Origin: Chitinophagales bacterium
Lineage (GTDB): Bacteria; Bacteroidota; Bacteroidia; Chitinophagales; CAIODY01
Reading direction: 5' to 3'
Assembly: GCA_947449695.1 (NCBI GenBank)
Contig: CANFST010000009.1
Span: forward strand, 20,334-84,333
Length of the DNA: 64,000 bases
Position 1 is the stretch's first letter. Every line of letters begins with the position of its first letter. Shown here piece after piece: positions 19,471 to 29,851 of this stretch. A program made the translations under genes and the position numbers. The notes beneath the pieces are model-generated. The model had not been told where the DNA came from, searched no databases, and saw nothing but the letters and a program-made list of their open reading frames with translations.

Positions 19471-20928
19471 TTATTTTGCTTTTTTGCTGCGTTCTTCTTC
19501 GGCTTTATCAACTTTATGAAGTTGTTCAAGCACTTCTTCAATCTGCTCAACACTGAGCATTTTGGCAACAATTTTATGTGTTTTGCTATCTACTACAAAC
19601 ATTTTTGGTGTAGCGTACACATCAAACATATCTTTAAAATCATAGTAATTGTTGGCATCACGTAAATTATTCCAATCCATCGGATGTTCGATTAAATATT
19701 TTTTCCATCGTTTCATCTCAGGGTCATCTTTTGTATTTAATCTTTCTTCAGTAATGGTGATTAAACCTAAATTATATTTGGTGTGTAATTTTTGATATTC
19801 TTTATATAATTCAGGTGTTTCTTTTTGGCAATGTCCGCAGTTGCTATTCCAGAACCAAAGAATGGTATATCGGTCGTTTTTCATCAGGTCATATATGAAT
19901 GAACTGCGTAAACTACTATCCTCTAAAATCATATTAGGAATGGTAGCGCCAATCAAAATCTTTTTTAAATGCTCAGCTCTATCGCAGATTTTTTTCAATT
20001 TAGATGAATCAATCCAATAGGCTTCGCCTTTGCAATAATACTCCTGAGCGACATGAACAAACACGGCTTCCATACCCATAATTTTTGATTGCTCATAGGT
20101 GTTTGAAAGGTACCATACTAACCATTTGAAAACCTCTTTATTAGCTCTGCCATGTTTTATTAAATAATCAGCAGATATATTAATAGAATCAGGGTGCTGA
20201 GGCGTAAGCTGATTTAAATACTTATCAATTTTTGCATGAAAAATCGGAGTGTATAACAAACGTTCATCGCTAAAATCGAAATTATCGAAATAATGATTTT
20301 TGAAATAGTAATAGCTTTGCGGTTGCATTAAACCTGCTGGCACAAAGGGTTCAGGCATTGCTTTGAAAACACTTGCTAATAAAAGTTTAGGATGTTTTTC
20401 GGCAAATGTTTTACGATAAGCATTCACTAAACTATCCATTTTGCGCATTTCATCTGCTACTTTTATTGAGTCAGCTTTAGTTTTTTGAATTTTATATTTT
20501 GCATTTAACTGGTCCATTTCAATTCCTTTTTTAGAAGTATATTTTAAATAATCTAAAAACAAAGTATTGTCTTCTGAACCTTTCACTTTCATGTGATTTA
20601 CAAAATCAACTGTATCTGTTTCGATTTCAAATTTTTGATTTTCGCCAACAATAATTTCAAAATATTTCATGGAAGGTAATACGACTAAATAAATACCTTG
20701 ATGTAGTTTTTCTTTGCCATGAAATAAGATTGGTTCGCCAACTTTGCTCAGCTTACAAGTGTCGTGAATGTATTTTTGATTGCCATAATAATTAGCTAAA
20801 TAGCAAGCTTTTTCTTTGTAGCCATTTATCTTGATACTTATCTGGTAAGCATCCTGAGCAAATAACTGTTGGGCCAATAATGAAAAAGAAAGAAGAAAAA
20901 AAGCGGAAATATTTTTTTTATTCAGCAT
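19471..20928 (-). CDS. TlpA-family thioredoxin-like protein with DUF4369/DUF5106-type N-terminal region
   Basis: The 485-residue protein starts with a signal peptide (FLLSFSLLAQQLFAQ). An N-terminal beta-rich domain (about 25-120, the DUF4369 pattern in Bacteroidota thiol proteins) is followed by a helical DUF5106-like middle (about 180-330). A thioredoxin fold (about 330-470) has the redox motif NCGHCQKE and the cis-Pro region YATPKMFVVD. The end is a Lys/Glu-rich tail. Proteins of this type act in the periplasm as disulfide reductases or in cytochrome c and envelope maturation; the actual client is not evident. It is divergent from the TPR/transglutaminase gene. Confidence 0.85.
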   Translation of the reverse strand: MLNKKNISAFFLLSFSLLAQQLFAQDAYQISIKINGYKEKACYLANYYGNQKYIHDTCKLSKVGEPILFHGKEKLHQGIYLVVLPSMKYFEIIVGENQKFEIETDTVDFVNHMKVKGSEDNTLFLDYLKYTSKKGIEMDQLNAKYKIQKTKADSIKVADEMRKMDSLVNAYRKTFAEKHPKLLLASVFKAMPEPFVPAGLMQPQSYYYFKNHYFDNFDFSDERLLYTPIFHAKIDKYLNQLTPQHPDSINISADYLIKHGRANKEVFKWLVWYLSNTYEQSKIMGMEAVFVHVAQEYYCKGEAYWIDSSKLKKICDRAEHLKKILIGATIPNMILEDSSLRSSFIYDLMKNDRYTILWFWNSNCGHCQKETPELYKEYQKLHTKYNLGLITITEERLNTKDDPEMKRWKKYLIEHPMDWNNLRDANNYYDFKDMFDVYATPKMFVVDSKTHKIVAKMLSVEQIEEVLEQLHKVDKAEEERSKKAK

Positions 20929-21074
20929 AGTTTTTAATGTTTTATTGATGCAAATTTATTAGGTATTCATCAATAGCCAAATGCTTAACAACCACTTAAC
21001 AACGAAATTTTTATTAAAAAAAATTTAACACGACTGAATTGTATTTATATTTTAGCAACCTAATTCTTAAATAC

Positions 21075-24000
21075 ATGTATAAACTTTTTTTATCATTCAT
21101 TTTATTTTCAATTATTTCAACTGCTGCTTCGGCAGGCAATTATGAAAAAGCATGGGATGCTTTTAAAAACAATCAACGCACAGAAGCAAAATTTTTATTT
21201 AAAAAAGCTACTGAAGAAGATGGAATCAACAAATCGAACGCATGGCTTGGTTTGATGCTAACACAATGGTTATGCTCAAAAAACGATAGTGCATTTTTAT
21301 CGTTTGAAGAATTTTATAAAACTGCCGAAAATCCATACCCATTTTTATACGCTTACTGGAGTATGCCGATTTTGTATGGCAGCCGTTACAACTTGAAGCC
21401 TGAAAAAGTAAAATTTCTAAATCAGATTATTGACGACCCGAAAGCTCATGGCACATTAAAAGCTATGGCTCATATTGCTTTGGGACATCATTTTGAAAGT
21501 ATAAACAAATTTAAAGAACGTAAAAATGAATATGACAAAATTGGTAGCATTGATAACTGGCAAGTGCTTGGTACTTTTGATAATACCAGCGGAAGTGGTT
21601 TTACAAAAGATTGGGGTGCATTAAAAAACAAAACCACTGAATCATTTAAAAACAAAGTAGGGGCTGATGTAAAATGGTTTGCGCCGCCTTTTCAACGTGA
21701 TGATAGATGGTTCTATTTTGATTATTATTTTAATATTGGCAACTCAATTATGTATGCTCAAACCTATGTTTATAGCGCAACTGAACAAGAAGTTACTTTG
21801 CGTTCGGGTTGCAGTGGCTCTATGAAGATATGGGTAAACGATTATAATATTTTAAGCGAAGCCACAGAAAGAAATGCTGACCTTGATATTTATAATCAGA
21901 AAATAAAATTGAATAAAGGTTACAATCGTTTCCTGGTACAGATTGGTGAAAGCGAAACTAATGCAGCTAATTTTTTAATCAGATTAACTGATGATAAAGG
22001 CAACCCGGTTGCAGGTATTTTTTCAACCAACAAAACCAATGATTATACTGCTGCTGCTGATTATAAAGTAAGCGCAGAGGCATTGTTTGCTGAAGATTTT
22101 TTTGAGAAAAAATTAAAAACAAATCCAGATGATTTATTGACACTACTGATGTATGCTGATGCACTAATGAGAAATGACAAAGTTTACGAATCAAGAAAAG
22201 TTTTAAAACATACACAAGATTTAGCACCAAAAAGCACTTTTGTGAGCGATAGAATGATAGAAGCTTATGCCCGTGATAAAAACCAAACTGACTTAACAAA
22301 AGAACAAGAAAAAATAAAACGTAACGATCCGGAATCTCTGGAAGCATTGCAAATGTTGGTGGGCGAAGCTAACAACAGAGAAGATTATGATGAAACAGCT
22401 AAATTGATTGATAAAATAAAAGCTATTTATAAAGATGAAGAATTGGTAGAAGGTTATCAACTAAATTTATTTGCCAACAAAAAACAAATCCCTGAATTAT
22501 TGGAATTTGGCAAACAGCTCTATCAAAAGCATCCAGATATGGAAGAAATGATGAATCTGGCTTACAATATAGAAATGAATAAATCGAAGGATGAAAACAA
22601 AGCCATTAAAATTGTAAAAGAATTTTGCAAAAAATATTACAGTGAATCGGCTCAAAAAATGTTGATTCAACACTTATTCAAAAATGGAAATAAAAGCGAA
22701 GCATTGGCAATGATGAAAAAGCGAATTGATAATTCGCCTTATGCAATAGGGTTTTATAGCCAGTTGAGTGATGTGAATTATGAATTACAAGATTATCAGG
22801 AAGCATTAAACTGGAATGACAAAACTATAGAATTTGCTCCGTATGTGGGTGCTTATTATGCTGACAGGGGTAAAATAATGGAAGCATTAAACAGAAAAGA
22901 TGATGCTGAAGCTGCTTATAAAAGTGCCATCAATTATACACCTACTGATTATGATTCAAGAGCTGCATTAAGAAAATTGCAAGGCAAAAAAGATTTATAT
23001 GAAAATTTTGAAACTACTGATGCCTACGAATTATTTAAAAAATCTCCTTCATCAAAAGAATATCCAAATGATAATAGCATTATTTTATTAAACGAAACTC
23101 AACGTATTATTTATAATGAAGCTGCATCTGAACAAAAAGAAGAATTGATGGTAAAAGTATTTAACCAGTCTGGTATAGATACATGGAAGCAATACAACAT
23201 CAGTTACAATCCCTATTCACAGCGTGTAGTGTTAGATAAAGCTGAATTGCTGAAAGCTGATGGCAGCCGTGTTAAAGCAGAAGAAAATGATGGCACTGTG
23301 GTATTCACTAATTTAGAAGCAGGTGATGCTATTCATATTTTATATAAACTTGAAAGTTATTCCAGCGGAAAACTTTCACAATATTTTTGGGATCAATTTC
23401 ATTTTCAATATTCCATTCCTTCATTAAAAGCCAAATACAGTATTTTAGTGCCTGATAGCAAAACATTTCAACATGAAATATTAAATGGGACTTTGCAGCC
23501 AACTATCAAAAATTTAGAAGCCATGAAATTGTACACATGGGAAATGGATAATCAAGCGGCTATTAAATCGGAACCTTACATGCCTGAATTGGTTGATGTG
23601 GCACCAACACTTTTCATATCAAGTATTCCTGATTGGAAATTTATGAGCAATTGGTACAGCGATTTATCATCAAGCAAAGCCAAGCAAGATTTTGAAGTAA
23701 AAGAAGTTGTTGCTGAATTATTAAAAGACAAAAAAGATATTTCAGATTTAGATAAAGCAAAATTACTTTACAATTACATCGCTAATAATATTGCTTACAG
23801 CAATGTACCATTTATGCATAGTGCTATTATTCCGCAGAAAGCTGCCCGAACTATTGCTACTAAGCTAGGTGATTGCAAAGATGTATCAACATTATTTGTT
23901 GCCATGTGTAAAGAAGCTAATTTAAAAGCTAATTTAGTTTTGGTTGATACAAGAGGCAATGGTGAAAACCATTTGCATTTGCCAAGCATGGATTTTAATC

Positions 24001-24821
24001 ATTGTATTTCTTTGTTAACTATTGGTGATAAAAAATATTTCATTGAGCTAACTAACCAAAAATTAGCCTTTGCTAATATGCCAAGTGCTGATGTAAGAGC
24101 TAACTCTTTATTCATCCCTCGTGATGGTGACCAACCTGCTACAGCATTAGCAAAAGTTGATCTGCCAACCATGATTTTAAATAAAATTGAGCGTACATCT
24201 ATAGTGAAGTTAGAAGGCAATGATGTCACATTCAGTCGTAATATTACCCGTTGGGGTGCTACGGCATCAGCTATGCGGAGTGATTATGTTGACTTAGGAC
24301 AAGAAGAACGTGAAAAAACTTTAACTCAAAATGTATCAAGCGGATACAAAAGTCAATTAAAATTGAATTATTTGAAATTTGGTGATTTGAAAAAATTACA
24401 GGATACGCTTAAAATGGAATATTCATTTACTCTAAAAAAAGAAGTAAACGAAATTGCCGGTATGAAAGTATTTCGCATTCCGTGGGCAGATGCTGTTGAA
24501 ACTTTAGATTTTGTTGCTTTAGAAAAACGCACCTACCCTTTTGATGTATGGGAATATACTTCTTTAAAAAGCAATATTGAACAAATAACCATTGAATTGC
24601 CTGCTGGCGTTAGCTTACAGGAACGTCCTAATTCAGTAAACCTTACTTGTCCGGTAGCCGAATATCATTTGAATTATGATTACAGCAATAGCGGAAAAAT
24701 TATTGTTAGTCGTGAAATGAAAATCATTGGAGATATTGTAAAACCTGAGGACTATGCCACATTTAAAGAGTTTTATAACAAAGTAGCTGAAGCTGATACC
24801 AAACAATTGGCTTACAAATAA
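21075..24821 (+). CDS. Periplasmic TPR protein with DUF3857 and transglutaminase-like domains
   Basis: The start at 21075 gives a signal peptide (MYKLFLSFILFSIISTAASA); an in-frame ATG at 21039 is less likely. The 1248-residue protein has an N-terminal TPR-like region (about 20-150), a beta-rich middle, further TPRs (about 340-630), a DUF3857 domain (about 690-870) and a transglutaminase-like core (about 900-1010). The core shows the nucleophile motif KLGDCKDVSTLF and a later NHCISLL histidine. The third catalytic position, usually Asp, reads FIELTN, that is Glu or a displaced residue. A single-protein DUF3857-transglutaminase arrangement is frequent in Bacteroidota, with unknown function. 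It ends at a strong terminator. Confidence 0.85.
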   Translation: MYKLFLSFILFSIISTAASAGNYEKAWDAFKNNQRTEAKFLFKKATEEDGINKSNAWLGLMLTQWLCSKNDSAFLSFEEFYKTAENPYPFLYAYWSMPILYGSRYNLKPEKVKFLNQIIDDPKAHGTLKAMAHIALGHHFESINKFKERKNEYDKIGSIDNWQVLGTFDNTSGSGFTKDWGALKNKTTESFKNKVGADVKWFAPPFQRDDRWFYFDYYFNIGNSIMYAQTYVYSATEQEVTLRSGCSGSMKIWVNDYNILSEATERNADLDIYNQKIKLNKGYNRFLVQIGESETNAANFLIRLTDDKGNPVAGIFSTNKTNDYTAAADYKVSAEALFAEDFFEKKLKTNPDDLLTLLMYADALMRNDKVYESRKVLKHTQDLAPKSTFVSDRMIEAYARDKNQTDLTKEQEKIKRNDPESLEALQMLVGEANNREDYDETAKLIDKIKAIYKDEELVEGYQLNLFANKKQIPELLEFGKQLYQKHPDMEEMMNLAYNIEMNKSKDENKAIKIVKEFCKKYYSESAQKMLIQHLFKNGNKSEALAMMKKRIDNSPYAIGFYSQLSDVNYELQDYQEALNWNDKTIEFAPYVGAYYADRGKIMEALNRKDDAEAAYKSAINYTPTDYDSRAALRKLQGKKDLYENFETTDAYELFKKSPSSKEYPNDNSIILLNETQRIIYNEAASEQKEELMVKVFNQSGIDTWKQYNISYNPYSQRVVLDKAELLKADGSRVKAEENDGTVVFTNLEAGDAIHILYKLESYSSGKLSQYFWDQFHFQYSIPSLKAKYSILVPDSKTFQHEILNGTLQPTIKNLEAMKLYTWEMDNQAAIKSEPYMPELVDVAPTLFISSIPDWKFMSNWYSDLSSSKAKQDFEVKEVVAELLKDKKDISDLDKAKLLYNYIANNIAYSNVPFMHSAIIPQKAARTIATKLGDCKDVSTLFVAMCKEANLKANLVLVDTRGNGENHLHLPSMDFNHCISLLTIGDKKYFIELTNQKLAFANMPSADVRANSLFIPRDGDQPATALAKVDLPTMILNKIERTSIVKLEGNDVTFSRNITRWGATASAMRSDYVDLGQEEREKTLTQNVSSGYKSQLKLNYLKFGDLKKLQDTLKMEYSFTLKKEVNEIAGMKVFRIPWADAVETLDFVALEKRTYPFDVWEYTSLKSNIEQITIELPAGVSLQERPNSVNLTCPVAEYHLNYDYSNSGKIIVSREMKIIGDIVKPEDYATFKEFYNKVAEADTKQLAYK

Positions 24822-24841
24822 ATTTAAATGTTTGCCTAAAT

Positions 24842-24877
24842 AAAAAAAGCTTGTTGAACCATCAACAAGCTTTTTTT
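24842..24877. terminator. Bidirectional terminator between convergent genes
   Basis: A perfect 16-bp stem (AAAAAAAGCTTGTTGA with TCAACAAGCTTTTTTT) has a 4-nt loop (ACCA). It serves the transglutaminase-like gene on the plus strand and queG on the minus strand. Confidence 0.92.
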
Positions 24878-24926
24878 ATTTATAATTTGAATCTTATTCA
24901 GACAGTTTGAAAAATCTTTTCCAAAA

Positions 24927-25853
24927 TCAACCTTTCATCTGCAATTGAATAGTTTGTTTTATTTTTTCAATACCTGTCCTTTGCATAGGCGAATATTTTA
25001 AAGTTTTATTAAACACTTCATTAGTTATCTCCAGCCAGTCTTTTTTCTTCATCGGCAAAGCCAATAATGGTTTAAATTGCTCTTCGGTAGTAGCTTTTGC
25101 AAATCGATTCCAAGGGCAAACAGTTTGGCAAATATCACAGCCAAAAATCCAATCATCTAATTGCGATAGAAATTCAGTGGGTATTTCTTTTTTTAATTCA
25201 ATGGTGAAATAAGAAATACATTTGCTGCCATCCATTGTTTTATCGCCATGAATTGCTTGTGTAGGGCAAGCTTGCACACATTTATTACAAGTACCGCAAT
25301 AATCTTTTGTAATTGAATTATCATAAGTAAGCGCTACATCGCAAATTATTTCAGCTAAAAAAAAATAAGACCCCATTTGTTTATTAATGAGCATCGTATT
25401 TTTCCCTATCCATCCAAAACCAGATTTGGAAGCCCATGCACGTTCTAACACTGGAGCAGAATCAACAAAACAACGAGCAGATATTTTACCAGTTTTTTCT
25501 TCTATTACACCAACAATTTTTTTTAATTTTTCTTTCAATACAAAGTGATAATCTGTACCGAAAGCATATTGCGAAATTTTTGGCTCTCCGTTTTTAAAAT
25601 CAATTGGCTGATGGTAATTAAATGCCAGACTTATAACTGATTTTGCTCCTTCAACTAGTAAAGCTGGATTCAATCGTTTGTCGAAATGATTAGCTAAATA
25701 ATTCATTTCACCCTGCCAATTGTTATTTAAAAAATTTTCTAACCGATGAGCTTCTTGTTCTAAAAATTCAGCTTTAGCTATGCCACACCATTCAAAACCT
25801 AGTTGTTTGGCTTCTTGTTTTATTAATTGGCTTAGTATTTCTGAACTTATCAT
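24927..25853 (-). CDS. queG: Epoxyqueuosine reductase QueG
   Basis: QueG reduces epoxyqueuosine to queuosine in tRNA, using cobalamin and two [4Fe-4S] clusters. The 308-residue protein shows both cluster motifs: C186-x2-C189-x2-C192-x3-C196 (CGTCNKCVQACP) and C239-x2-C242-x3-C246 (CDICQTVCPW), with an additional C212. The likely proton donor is D131 in CFVDSAPVLER. The protein is the short form, without the C-terminal HEAT-like repeats seen in some Firmicutes. It starts 21 bp after lysA on the same strand, so the two are probably co-transcribed. Confidence 0.96.
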   Translation of the reverse strand: MISSEILSQLIKQEAKQLGFEWCGIAKAEFLEQEAHRLENFLNNNWQGEMNYLANHFDKRLNPALLVEGAKSVISLAFNYHQPIDFKNGEPKISQYAFGTDYHFVLKEKLKKIVGVIEEKTGKISARCFVDSAPVLERAWASKSGFGWIGKNTMLINKQMGSYFFLAEIICDVALTYDNSITKDYCGTCNKCVQACPTQAIHGDKTMDGSKCISYFTIELKKEIPTEFLSQLDDWIFGCDICQTVCPWNRFAKATTEEQFKPLLALPMKKKDWLEITNEVFNKTLKYSPMQRTGIEKIKQTIQLQMKG

Positions 25854-25874
25854 GTAAAAAAAGAATGAACCGAA

Positions 25875-27110
25875 TTACAATTCTACTTCAATCTGATTGC
25901 GCAAAATATCATCTATAGTTTCGCGATTACGAATCAAGAAATGCTTGCCTTCATGAACCAGCACTTCAGCTGGTCTGAATCGGCTATTGTAATTAGATGA
26001 CATAGTAAAGCCATAGGCGCCTGCATTTTGGAATGCAAGTATATCCCCCTCTTTCACTTCATTTAATTTTCTATCCCAAGCAAAAGTATCAGTTTCACAA
26101 ATATACCCCACTATCGTATAAATGCGATTAATACCATCGGGGTTTGATACATTAACAATGTGATGATAGGAATTATATAACATTGGTCGGATTAGATGAT
26201 TCAGACCGCTATCAATACCTACAAATACCGTAGCTGTGGTTTGTTTCAATACATTTACTCTGGTAAGAAAAGTTCCAGATTCACTGACTAAATATTTCCC
26301 TGGTTCAAAATGGAGTTCTAATTTTTTGCCATAACCATTGCAAAACTCATTGAATCGCACACTTAACTTTTGTCCTAATTCCTCAATGTTGGTTGAATAA
26401 TCTTCAGGTTTGTAAGCCACTTTAAAACCGCTTCCAAAATCAATAAATTCTAGCGATTTAAAATGTTGTGCCGTTTCAAATAAAATATCAGCTGCCCTTA
26501 AAAAGACATCCACATCCAAAATATCTGAACCTGTATGCATGTGTATGCCATTAATGTGAAGCCCTGTGCTTTTCACAATTCGTTCTACATGACGCATTTG
26601 ATGAATTGAAATACCAAATTTTGAATCAATATGCCCAGTCGAAATATTCAGATTTCCACCTGCCATAATATGCGGATTGATTCGAATACAAACAGGTATT
26701 TTATTGCCATATTGGTGCCCAAATTGCTCTAAGATGGAAGTATTATCAATATTAATCTTTACACCTAAATCGGCTGCCATAGTTATCTCAACCATCGAAA
26801 CACAATTTGGCGTATAAATAATTTGTTCGGGAGCAAAACCGGCTTTTAAACCCAGCATTACTTCTTGTATTGAAACTGTATCCAAACCAGCCCCCAACGA
26901 TTTGAAATACTTTAATACATTAATATTATTTAGTGCCTTACATGCAAAATTGATATGCACATCACAATTGCTGAAAGCATTTTTCAGCTTATCGTATTGA
27001 CGTTTCATAATGGCTGTATCATACACATAAACTGGTAAATCATAAGTATTGGCTAACTCATCTACCGAGATATTACCAATAGAATAATTACTATTTTTCA
27101 ATTGAAGCAT
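25875..27110 (-). CDS. lysA: Diaminopimelate decarboxylase
   Basis: LysA converts meso-diaminopimelate to lysine with PLP. I choose the ATG at 27110 (MLQLKNSNYSIGNISVDELA, 411 residues); the open frame reaches 27188, but the extra residues are basic and non-conserved. The PLP lysine is K58 in INFACKAL. Further family motifs are RINPHIMAGGN, HMHTGSD, FGSGFKV, EPGKYLV and CETDTFAWDR, the last carrying the substrate-binding Cys of the dimer interface. Phr starts divergently 147 bp away. Other lysine genes are not nearby, although an aspartate kinase lies at 39505. Confidence 0.95.
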   Translation of the reverse strand: MLQLKNSNYSIGNISVDELANTYDLPVYVYDTAIMKRQYDKLKNAFSNCDVHINFACKALNNINVLKYFKSLGAGLDTVSIQEVMLGLKAGFAPEQIIYTPNCVSMVEITMAADLGVKINIDNTSILEQFGHQYGNKIPVCIRINPHIMAGGNLNISTGHIDSKFGISIHQMRHVERIVKSTGLHINGIHMHTGSDILDVDVFLRAADILFETAQHFKSLEFIDFGSGFKVAYKPEDYSTNIEELGQKLSVRFNEFCNGYGKKLELHFEPGKYLVSESGTFLTRVNVLKQTTATVFVGIDSGLNHLIRPMLYNSYHHIVNVSNPDGINRIYTIVGYICETDTFAWDRKLNEVKEGDILAFQNAGAYGFTMSSNYNSRFRPAEVLVHEGKHFLIRNRETIDDILRNQIEVEL

Positions 27111-27257
27111 ATAGAATATTTTGAAATGCAAAGGTAAGTATTGTGACACAAGTTGTTTGTGTTGTAAGGTTCGAATAAAAATTTTCATCTAATTATTTGT
27201 GCAGAATAAAATCGAAACCAAAAATCTGTTTTGCTGTTTTAAACCAAACGACTTGCT

Positions 27258-28550
27258 ATGTACGCTATCCATTGGTTCAGAAGAGATTTAAGATTAGCTG
27301 ATAATGCAGCCTTATATTATGCTTTGCGAAGCGGTTTACAGATAATTCCAGTTTTTATTTTCGATAAAAATATTTTAAACGAACTGGATGACAGAGCTGA
27401 TAAACGAGTTCAATTTATTCATCACCGAATTGAATTACTAAAATCGCAATTGCAAAAATTAAACAGCGATTTAAAAGTCTATTTTGGAAAGCCCGAAGAA
27501 ATTTTCGAAACGATTTTTAACGAATTTGACATTAAAAAAGTTTTCATCAATCACGATTATGAACCTTATGCAAAAACAAGAGATGAAAAGATAAAACAAT
27601 TGATTGAACTGAAAGGGGCAACCATGCACACTTATAAAGATCAAGTAATATTTGAAAAAAACGAAGTGATGAAAGATGATGGAACACCTTACACTGTTTT
27701 CACACCTTTTAGCAAAAAATGGAAATTAAAACTCAACAAGTTTTATTTAAAACCATACCCTACTGAAAAGTATTTTAATCAATTGGCAAAATTAAATTCT
27801 TCGGTTTTAATTCGTTTAGAAGAAATGAATTTTAAACCATCGGCAACTCAATTTCCTTCCATCGAATTAAAAGAAACGATAGTAAAAAACTATCATGAAA
27901 CCAGAGATTACCCTGCTCTTGATGGAACTTCAAAACTTTCTGTACACCTCCGTTTTGGCACTATCAGCATTCGTGAGTTAGCAACAAAAGCCTTGGCTTT
28001 AAATGAAAAATATTTGAATGAATTAATCTGGAGAGAATTTTACATGAACATACTCTGGCATTTTCCATATGTGGCTGAAAGTGCTTTCAAAAAAGAATAC
28101 AATCATATCAATTGGCGAAACAATGAAAAAGAATTTGAAGCTTGGTGTCATGGCAAAACGGGTTATCCAATTGTAGATGCAGGCATGAGAGAGTTGAATG
28201 AAACAGGATTGATGCACAACAGAACACGAATGATTGTAGCCAGTTTTTTAACCAAACACTTATTAATTGATTGGCGATGGGGTGAAAGTTATTTTGCTCA
28301 AAAATTGTTAGATTTTGAATTGGCCAGCAACAATGGCGGATGGCAATGGGCAGCAGGATGCGGAGTAGATGCTGCACCTTATTTTAGGGTTTTTAATCCC
28401 ACCATTCAAACAGAAAAATTTGATAAAGATTTGACTTACATAAAAAAATGGGTTCCGGAATTAAACGACTTTAATTACCCGAAACCCATTGTTAATCATG
28501 CTTTTGCTCGTGAACGTGTATTAAGTGTTTACAAAGAAGCGTTGAAATAA
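27258..28550 (+). CDS. phr: Deoxyribodipyrimidine photolyase (class I cryptochrome/photolyase family)
   Basis: This 430-residue flavoprotein uses blue light to split cyclobutane pyrimidine dimers. The N-terminal antenna domain begins WFRRDLRLADNAALYYAL. The FAD domain shows LIWREFYMNILWHFP, GKTGYPIVDAGMREL, MHNRTRMIVASFLTK and NNGGWQWAAGCGVDAAPYF. All three tryptophans of the E. coli electron chain (W306, W359, W382) have counterparts (HINW, LLIDWRWGE, GGWQW). This favours a CPD photolyase over a light-sensing cryptochrome or a 6-4 enzyme, but the antenna chromophore cannot be predicted. Its stop abuts the stop of the convergent response regulator. Confidence 0.93.
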   Translation: MYAIHWFRRDLRLADNAALYYALRSGLQIIPVFIFDKNILNELDDRADKRVQFIHHRIELLKSQLQKLNSDLKVYFGKPEEIFETIFNEFDIKKVFINHDYEPYAKTRDEKIKQLIELKGATMHTYKDQVIFEKNEVMKDDGTPYTVFTPFSKKWKLKLNKFYLKPYPTEKYFNQLAKLNSSVLIRLEEMNFKPSATQFPSIELKETIVKNYHETRDYPALDGTSKLSVHLRFGTISIRELATKALALNEKYLNELIWREFYMNILWHFPYVAESAFKKEYNHINWRNNEKEFEAWCHGKTGYPIVDAGMRELNETGLMHNRTRMIVASFLTKHLLIDWRWGESYFAQKLLDFELASNNGGWQWAAGCGVDAAPYFRVFNPTIQTEKFDKDLTYIKKWVPELNDFNYPKPIVNHAFARERVLSVYKEALK

Positions 28551-29222
28551 TTAGGAAACATATTCAAACTTATACCCTACCCCTTTGATAGTTTTTATAA
28601 CATCATCGCCTAACTTGCTTCTTATTTTTCTGATATGAACATCAATTGTTCTATCGCCTACATATACATCATCGCCCCATACGCGACTCAGAATTTCATT
28701 TCTGTAAAAAACCCTACCTGGCTTTGAAGCCAACAAGCTTAATAATTCAAACTCTTTTCTTGCTAAATCAACAGGAGTACCTTTTAAATACACCACATAT
28801 TGTTCTTTATCAATAGCAATATCACCATAAGTTATTTTTGATGAGCCATTGTCCTGACTTCGGCGTAATAATGCATTAACGCGGCTTATTAACAAACGTG
28901 GCTTAATTGGCTTTGCAATATATTCATCAGCACCGGCTTCAAAACCTTTAAGTTCGCTTTGTTCATCATCTAAAGCGGTTAAGAATGCAATTAAAGTATT
29001 TTTGATTTCGGGCAATTTACGCAATTGTTCGCAAGCTTCAATACCTGTTTTTTCAGGCATCATAATATCCAGCAATATCAATTGCGGATGATGCTGCTTG
29101 GCTAACTGTATGGCTTCATTACCATTTTTGCCAGTAATTACTTCGTACCCTTCTTTGCTTAGGTTGTAAGCTATAAAATCGAGGATATCAATTTCATCAT
29201 CAACTACTAAAATTTTTGCCAC
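28551..29222 (-). CDS. OmpR/PhoB-family response regulator
   Basis: This 223-residue two-component regulator starts with GTG at 29222 (then GCA AAA ATT). The receiver domain has the acidic pair VVDDE, the phosphorylation site D52 (LILLDIMMPEK), the switch Thr in FLTALDDE and the Lys in AKPIKP. The C-terminal winged helix (about 125-222) carries KEFELLSLLASKPGRV and the recognition region VGDRTIDVHIRKIRSKLG. No histidine kinase lies beside it, so the partner is unknown. The name PhoB/PhoP would be a guess. It is the last gene before the tail-to-tail junction with phr. Confidence 0.93.
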   Translation of the reverse strand: MAKILVVDDEIDILDFIAYNLSKEGYEVITGKNGNEAIQLAKQHHPQLILLDIMMPEKTGIEACEQLRKLPEIKNTLIAFLTALDDEQSELKGFEAGADEYIAKPIKPRLLISRVNALLRRSQDNGSSKITYGDIAIDKEQYVVYLKGTPVDLARKEFELLSLLASKPGRVFYRNEILSRVWGDDVYVGDRTIDVHIRKIRSKLGDDVIKTIKGVGYKFEYVS

Positions 29223-29317
29223 TGTTTTGTTTTTTTCGTTAGCAAAGTTCGATTAATTCTGTGTTAAAGATGATGGAGCTATATTAATTTATTGTTACCG
29301 CTGCTCTCCCAACCTAA

Positions 29318-29851
29318 CTATTTTTTTGCAGCCGGTTCTTTCTTTTTGAAGCTGTTCACTAGCTCGTCGTTGCTCATTTTCGATTCGATTTGTTGAACAG
29401 AATATTTTGCACTCTCAACAAATGGACTGCCAGGGTATTGCTGCAAAAACTGATTATATATTTTTTTTGCCACAGCTGTATCGCCGATTTTTTCTTGGTA
29501 AGTAAAAGCTTCAAAAAACAAACTCATGGATGCTTTTTTTGAGACAGGATATTTTTTATACACATCAGCATATAAATCAACTGCTTGCTTGTAGCGCTTT
29601 GTGTTTTCGCATATTTTAGCTGCTTTAAATAAGTATTCAGCAGATAAGGAATCATCAGCATTTTCTTTGGCAAATTGCTGATAATCGGCTATGATTACTT
29701 TTGCCAATGAATCTTCGGCAGGCGTCACTGTAGCATCGGCTAATAAGCTTTGCTCCTCGGCTGTTATTTTCTGATGCAATTTTACTTTGCCCGATTGACA
29801 ACCTACCATTATTGTAGTGCTTATTAAACTAAGGAATACTATTTTTTTCAT
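29318..29851 (-). CDS. TPR-type lipoprotein
   Basis: The 177-residue protein has a lipoprotein signal peptide (FLSLISTTIMVGC, lipobox VGC, lipidated Cys18). The mature part is helical with tetratricopeptide-like units (about 65-165), such as SAEYLFKAAKICENTKRYKQ and ASMSLFFEAFTYQEKI. This resembles YbgF/CpoB- or BamD-type repeats that hold envelope complexes together. It ends with a Lys-rich segment. It is 95 bp upstream of the response-regulator gene on the same strand. The specific partner is unknown. Confidence 0.8.
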   Translation of the reverse strand: MKKIVFLSLISTTIMVGCQSGKVKLHQKITAEEQSLLADATVTPAEDSLAKVIIADYQQFAKENADDSLSAEYLFKAAKICENTKRYKQAVDLYADVYKKYPVSKKASMSLFFEAFTYQEKIGDTAVAKKIYNQFLQQYPGSPFVESAKYSVQQIESKMSNDELVNSFKKKEPAAKK

